DNA of 64,000 nt from Lachnospiraceae bacterium (GTDB taxonomy: Bacteria; Bacillota; Clostridia; Lachnospirales; Lachnospiraceae). This document shows, piece after piece, positions 60,596 to 64,000 of the stretch. A program made the position numbers and the translations under genes. The DNA lies in NCBI GenBank assembly GCA_017509985.1, contig JAFWOE010000012.1:1-64000 (forward strand). The letters run 5' to 3'. The notes beneath the pieces were generated by a model, which saw only the letters and a list, made by a program, of their open reading frames with translations, was not told the DNA's origin and did no database searches. Each line of letters begins with the position of its first letter. Position 1 is the first letter of the stretch.

Positions 60596-62218
60596 ATGGC
60601 AAAAATCATTACAGCAAGAGAAGCAGCAGCCCTGATCCCCGACGGAGCATCGATCGGTGTAGGAGGAATGGGCCAGTCCGGATTTCCGGAAGAAGTTGCA
60701 TGCGCAATCCGCGATTACTATCGTGAGACCGGCCATCCGACCAGCCTGACGATCCGTCAGGGCAGTGCCCTGGGTGATCACGGATACGGAAATCAGTTCG
60801 TCGGCTGGGAAAAGCAGAGAAGAAAAGAGACCGACGAGCAGCCGGAAGGTGTCCGCGGTACTTCCCGTTTTGGAGAAAACGGTCCCGGAATGCTTAAAAA
60901 GTGGACTGGCGCACACCTGCAGAGTGCACATGCGATCAATGCTCTTTCCGCTAAAGACCAGGTCGAATGTCAGTGCCTGCCGCAGGGTATTGCTGTCAGT
61001 ATCTGGAGAGAGATCGCTGCAGGACGTCCGGGCCTCTTAAGCAAGGTCGGCCTCGGTACTTTTGTGGACCCCAGGGTCGAAGGCGGCCGCATGAACGGTG
61101 CGACCAAGGAAAATGTTGCCGAACTTGTAGAATTTGACGGGGAAGAATGGCTTTATTATAAAGCCTGGAATGTAGATGTAGCACTTCTTCGCGGAACGAT
61201 CGCCGACGAAAGCGGCAACATCTCTTTTGCGCATGAAGGACTTATTAATGAGGGCCTTGCGATTGCTTCAGCGGCCAAGAAGTGCGGCGGTATCGTAATC
61301 GTACAGGTTGAATATCTGACACAGAACGGAACCATTCCGCCCAAAGAAGTCAGGATCCCGGGAATTCTGGTGGATTATATCGTTGAGGCTACCGATCCGA
61401 TGGCGTGCTGGCAGACGGAAGGACGTTACTGGGAGCCGGCTTTCTCCGGACAGATCCGCAAGCCCTTGAAAGCGATTCCTCCGCTTGAGCTCACAGAACG
61501 TAAAGTTATCGCAAGACGCTGCGCTGCCGAAGTCAAAAAGGGCGCGATCCTGAATCTGGGCGTCGGCATGTCCGCGGATGTCGGAGCGATCCTTGCAGAA
61601 GAAGGCCAGATCGATCAGATCACGATGTGCTGTGAGTCCGGAATGATTGGCGGCGTTCCCTGCGCCCTTCCGAACTTCGGAAGCAGCTATAATCCTGAAG
61701 CGGTCATCACCCACGACCAGGCATTCGATATCATTACCGGCGGTGTGCTGGATATGACCTGCCTGGGCATCGGCCAGATCGACGAAGAAGGAAACAATAA
61801 CGTCAGCAAATTCGGTACCAGGGTCATCGGCCCGGGCGGATTTATCGATATTACAGCAGCAACTCCGAAAGTTGTGTTCTGCGGAACCTTTATGGGTAAG
61901 GCGGAGCTGGAGATCGCGGACGGAAAGCTGGTTATTAAAAAAGAAGGAAATGTCCGTAAGTTTGTAAAGAAAGTGGATCAGATCACCTTTGCCGGCAAAT
62001 ACGTCAGACCCGGACAGGAAGTCGTTTATGTAACGGAGCGCTGCGTTTTCAAGCTGATCGACGGAAAGGTCACCCTGGTTGAGATCGCACCGGGAGTAGA
62101 TCTTGAAAAAGACATTCTTGCCAATATGGATTTCACACCCGCGATCGCGGAAGATCTGAAGGTCATGGACGAAGGAATGTTCAAAGAGACCTGGGGCAAT
62201 CTTGTGATGCAGGACTAA
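60596..62218 (+). CDS. Acetate/propionate-type CoA-transferase (family I, fused alpha-beta)
   Basis: 540 residues containing both halves of a family I CoA-transferase. First half: GASIGVGGMGQSGFPEEVA near 17-35, GKE-type region KVGLGTFVDPRVEGGRMNG near 150-170 and GTIADESGNISFAHE. Second half: AAEVKKGAILNLGVGMSADV and MCCESGMIGGVP, with the catalytic Glu in ESG near 345. YdiF-like enzymes move CoA between acetate, propionate, acetoacetate and other short acids. RBS GGAGG 8 bases before ATG. The downstream flavoprotein points to CoA activation of a 2-enoate or aromatic acid. Confidence 0.92.
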   Translation: MAKIITAREAAALIPDGASIGVGGMGQSGFPEEVACAIRDYYRETGHPTSLTIRQGSALGDHGYGNQFVGWEKQRRKETDEQPEGVRGTSRFGENGPGMLKKWTGAHLQSAHAINALSAKDQVECQCLPQGIAVSIWREIAAGRPGLLSKVGLGTFVDPRVEGGRMNGATKENVAELVEFDGEEWLYYKAWNVDVALLRGTIADESGNISFAHEGLINEGLAIASAAKKCGGIVIVQVEYLTQNGTIPPKEVRIPGILVDYIVEATDPMACWQTEGRYWEPAFSGQIRKPLKAIPPLELTERKVIARRCAAEVKKGAILNLGVGMSADVGAILAEEGQIDQITMCCESGMIGGVPCALPNFGSSYNPEAVITHDQAFDIITGGVLDMTCLGIGQIDEEGNNNVSKFGTRVIGPGGFIDITAATPKVVFCGTFMGKAELEIADGKLVIKKEGNVRKFVKKVDQITFAGKYVRPGQEVVYVTERCVFKLIDGKVTLVEIAPGVDLEKDILANMDFTPAIAEDLKVMDEGMFKETWGNLVMQD

Positions 62219-62280
62219 AGTTCTGTTTTCCGAAGCAAATTAAATATTCATATTAAATGAAAGCAACGATTGTATTAACG

Positions 62281-62311
62281 GGTGCCGGATGCCTGCAGGG
62301 CATCCGGCACC
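62281..62311 (+). other. Intercistronic stem-loop between CoA-transferase and enoate-reductase-type genes
   Basis: GGTGCCGGATGCC (62281-62293) pairs perfectly with GGCATCCGGCACC (62299-62311) around TGCAG. There is no T-run after it, so it is unlikely to be a full terminator; it may stabilise or process a shared mRNA, or attenuate. Confidence 0.65.
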
Positions 62312-62333
62312 TGAACAATGGAGAGAGGCAAAT

Positions 62334-64000
62334 ATGAGCTATAAACCGGAATATCCCAATCTCTGCAATTTTTTACATGTCGGGAAATGCACCCTGAGAA
62401 ACCGCATGGCCTCTGCGCCGATGGGCTTTCCGGACCTTACCGAAGACGGCTGTCTTACCGACGGGGCGATCGCCTTTTATGAAGAAAGAGCAAAAGGCGG
62501 TGCAGCCATCGTTACCGTCAGCGAAGCCTGCGTGGATTATACGCACGGCAAGAGCCACGGAAGACTGATCAACCTGACGAATCCGGGAGTTTTGGCGAAC
62601 CTTACAAACTGTGCCCGTGCGATCAAACGCCACGGTGCACTGGCGAATATCGAGCTGAACCATGCCGGGATGCTTTCCGAGTTTGATGTAGTCGCGGAAG
62701 AGCGGAAAGGAGTGGAGGAAGTCCACTACGGGCCGGTGGACTGCGTGGTCAACAACACGCAGGTCAAAGGCATGACTAAAGAGATCATCGATCAGACCGT
62801 TGCGCTCTGGGCGAAAGGAGCCGCTCTCTGCAAGAGGGCCGGTTTTGACATGGTCATGATCCATGCCGGCCACGGCTGGCTGATCCACCAGTTCCTTTCC
62901 CCACTGACCAATAAAAGGACGGATGAGTACGGCGGAAGCTTTGAGAACCGTGCCAGACTGGCGCTGGAGATCATCGATGCAATACGCAGGGAAGTCGGCC
63001 CCGGTTTTCCGATCGAAGTGCGTTTTTCGGCCATGGAAACTGCAGAAGGTGGAATAAAGCTGGAAGATGCTGTTGAATTTGCAAAACTTATTCAGGATAA
63101 AGTCGATATCCTGCACGTATCCGCCGGCGGGGAGCCGGATTTCGGCATCACGCATCCGCCGATGTTTGCCGAGCCCGGCTGCAACGTAAAATATGCCGCA
63201 GAGATCAAAAAGCACGTGCATATCCCGGTCGCGACCGTCGGTGCACTGAACGAGCCGGAACTGATGGAAGAGATCATCGCTTCCGGCAAAGCGGACATCG
63301 TCTGCATGGCAAGAGCGCTGCTGGCGGATCCCGAGCTGCCGAAAAAGGTGGAGCAGAACCGCACGGATGAGATCTTGAGATGTATAAGATGTTTTGTCTG
63401 CCATGCGGAACGCATGCTGACCCAGACCAGGGTCTGCGCCCTGAATCCGGTCATCGGACGAGAATATGAAGCGAAGTTTATCCCGAAAGCAGCGAAATCG
63501 AAAAAAGTCCTGATCGCGGGCGGAGGCCCGGGCGGCCTTCAGTGTGCGCTGACCGCGGCGCAGAGAGGACATGATGTCACCCTCTGTGAAAAGAGCGATA
63601 TTCTGGGCGGAAGCCTGAAATGTGAGACGAACGTTCCTTTTAAGGCTGCTTTTTCGAAATACGTGAAAACCATGAGCCGGAGGCTGGAGCTTGCGGGAGT
63701 AAAGGTCTGCATGAATACGGAGGTAACACCGGAGTTTGTCCGCGAATTCGAGCCGGATGCGCTGATCGTCGCTGTCGGGGCGGATCCGCTGGTGCTGCCG
63801 CTTCCCGGGATGGACAGCGAAAAGGTCGTATTCGGCACGGAACTGGAATATAAGGAAGACAGGATCGGCAAGACCGTCGCTGTTTTGGGAGGCGGAATGG
63901 TCGGCTGCGAAAGCGGGCTGTATCTTGCCGAAAAAGGACATGATGTCACTATTGTTGAGATGCTGGATGTCCTCGCACCGGATGCAAACCCGAGACATCG
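62334..64000 (+). CDS. NADH:flavin oxidoreductase / 2-enoate-reductase-type flavoprotein (3' end outside window)
   Basis: The frame is open from ATG 62334 to the window end: 555 residues visible, no stop. Residues 1-340 are an old-yellow-enzyme TIM barrel (RNRMASAPMG, IELNHAGM, MIHAGHGWLIHQFLSPLTNKRTDEYGGS, and FPIEVRFS). A CIRCFVC...C cluster (Cys 350, 353, 356, 368) is the 4Fe-4S site found in 2-enoate and 2,4-dienoyl-CoA reductases. An FAD domain follows with VLIAGGGPGG (396-401) and an NAD site opening with TVAVLGGGMVGCESG. Such enzymes reduce alpha,beta double bonds of cinnamate-like or bile-acid-like substrates. GAGAGG lies upstream. Confidence 0.93.
   Translation, partial: MSYKPEYPNLCNFLHVGKCTLRNRMASAPMGFPDLTEDGCLTDGAIAFYEERAKGGAAIVTVSEACVDYTHGKSHGRLINLTNPGVLANLTNCARAIKRHGALANIELNHAGMLSEFDVVAEERKGVEEVHYGPVDCVVNNTQVKGMTKEIIDQTVALWAKGAALCKRAGFDMVMIHAGHGWLIHQFLSPLTNKRTDEYGGSFENRARLALEIIDAIRREVGPGFPIEVRFSAMETAEGGIKLEDAVEFAKLIQDKVDILHVSAGGEPDFGITHPPMFAEPGCNVKYAAEIKKHVHIPVATVGALNEPELMEEIIASGKADIVCMARALLADPELPKKVEQNRTDEILRCIRCFVCHAERMLTQTRVCALNPVIGREYEAKFIPKAAKSKKVLIAGGGPGGLQCALTAAQRGHDVTLCEKSDILGGSLKCETNVPFKAAFSKYVKTMSRRLELAGVKVCMNTEVTPEFVREFEPDALIVAVGADPLVLPLPGMDSEKVVFGTELEYKEDRIGKTVAVLGGGMVGCESGLYLAEKGHDVTIVEMLDVLAPDANPRH

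Noticed and set aside
62373..63998. 541-codon minus-strand frame at the window end
   Set aside because: The plus-strand frame from 62334 is an old-yellow-enzyme protein with an Fe-S site and FAD motif, open to the window edge. The minus frame is its shadow.
1..64000. tRNA, rRNA, CRISPR array, insertion sequence or prophage
   Set aside because: No repeat-spacer pattern, transposase, integrase or tRNA-like T-arm was found on reading both strands by eye. Programs such as tRNAscan-SE or CRISPRCasFinder were not run.

Overview
The window is about 64 kb of chromosome from an anaerobic, low-to-mid GC Firmicute, most likely a gut-type Clostridia (Lachnospirales/Eubacteriales-like). The reasons are a glycyl-radical enzyme with its radical-SAM activase, a molybdenum-cofactor-type riboswitch with a molbindin, an anaerobic C5-pathway tetrapyrrole operon, an old-yellow-enzyme enoate reductase with an Fe-S motif, secreted lipases and lipoproteins, strong AGGAGG ribosome binding sites and many ATGA overlaps. 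I saw no integrase, transposase, phage structural gene, tRNA, rRNA or CRISPR array. The species assignment is inference.

Layout. 1-4.8 kb: the end of a surface protein, a cluster of hairpins, a leftward glycyl-radical enzyme and an acetyltransferase. 4.9-6.5 kb: a Moco-type riboswitch with a terminator platform, a Crp/Fnr regulator and a two-domain molybdate-binding protein. 6.8-18.1 kb: a wall-anchored lipase, a leftward 5'-nucleotidase interrupted by an in-frame TGA, a DUF308 membrane protein overlapping a patatin phospholipase, CbiZ (corrinoid salvage), an RsiV-like lipoprotein and a 5TM-LYT/SpoIIE phosphatase. 18.2-24.6 kb: a small-molecule metabolism island with a hydantoinase-A-like protein, an FAD oxidoreductase, an anion permease, a DUF3237 protein and a PNPOx-like flavoprotein. 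24.8-32.3 kb: a second secreted lipase, a zinc-ribbon/TM/vWA/C-type-lectin protein, a GH3 lipoprotein, a glycyl-radical activase and a VanX-type dipeptidase.

32.4-42.5 kb is the clearest operon. hemA, hemB, hemL, hemC, a cobA-hemD fusion and cbiL are followed by an ABC-2 exporter pair, a membrane-anchored protein with two similar domains, and precorrin-2 dehydrogenase. It takes glutamyl-tRNA to uroporphyrinogen III and precorrin-2, and then towards siroheme and cobalamin. CbiZ at 13.4 kb suggests that corrinoid salvage runs alongside synthesis.

42.5-64 kb is a mixed chromosomal stretch. It holds a MATE transporter, a domain-permuted GH3 glucosidase, an iron alcohol dehydrogenase, a UvrA2-type ATPase, a DmpA-family peptidase, a TrlF-like PHP-ATPase followed by a DUF5131 protein, a nitroreductase/ATP-grasp/MFS run, an overlapping rsuA-type synthase and rlmH, an HD hydrolase overlapping an SGNH esterase, and finally a CoA-transferase followed by a truncated 2-enoate-reductase-type flavoprotein.

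The leads I rate highest are the glycyl-radical enzyme with an unusual GCQE active-site motif, the Moco-riboswitch-controlled Crp/Fnr regulator, the PHP-ATPase/DUF5131 pair, the exporter plus surface protein inside the tetrapyrrole operon, and the nonsense codon in the nucleotidase.
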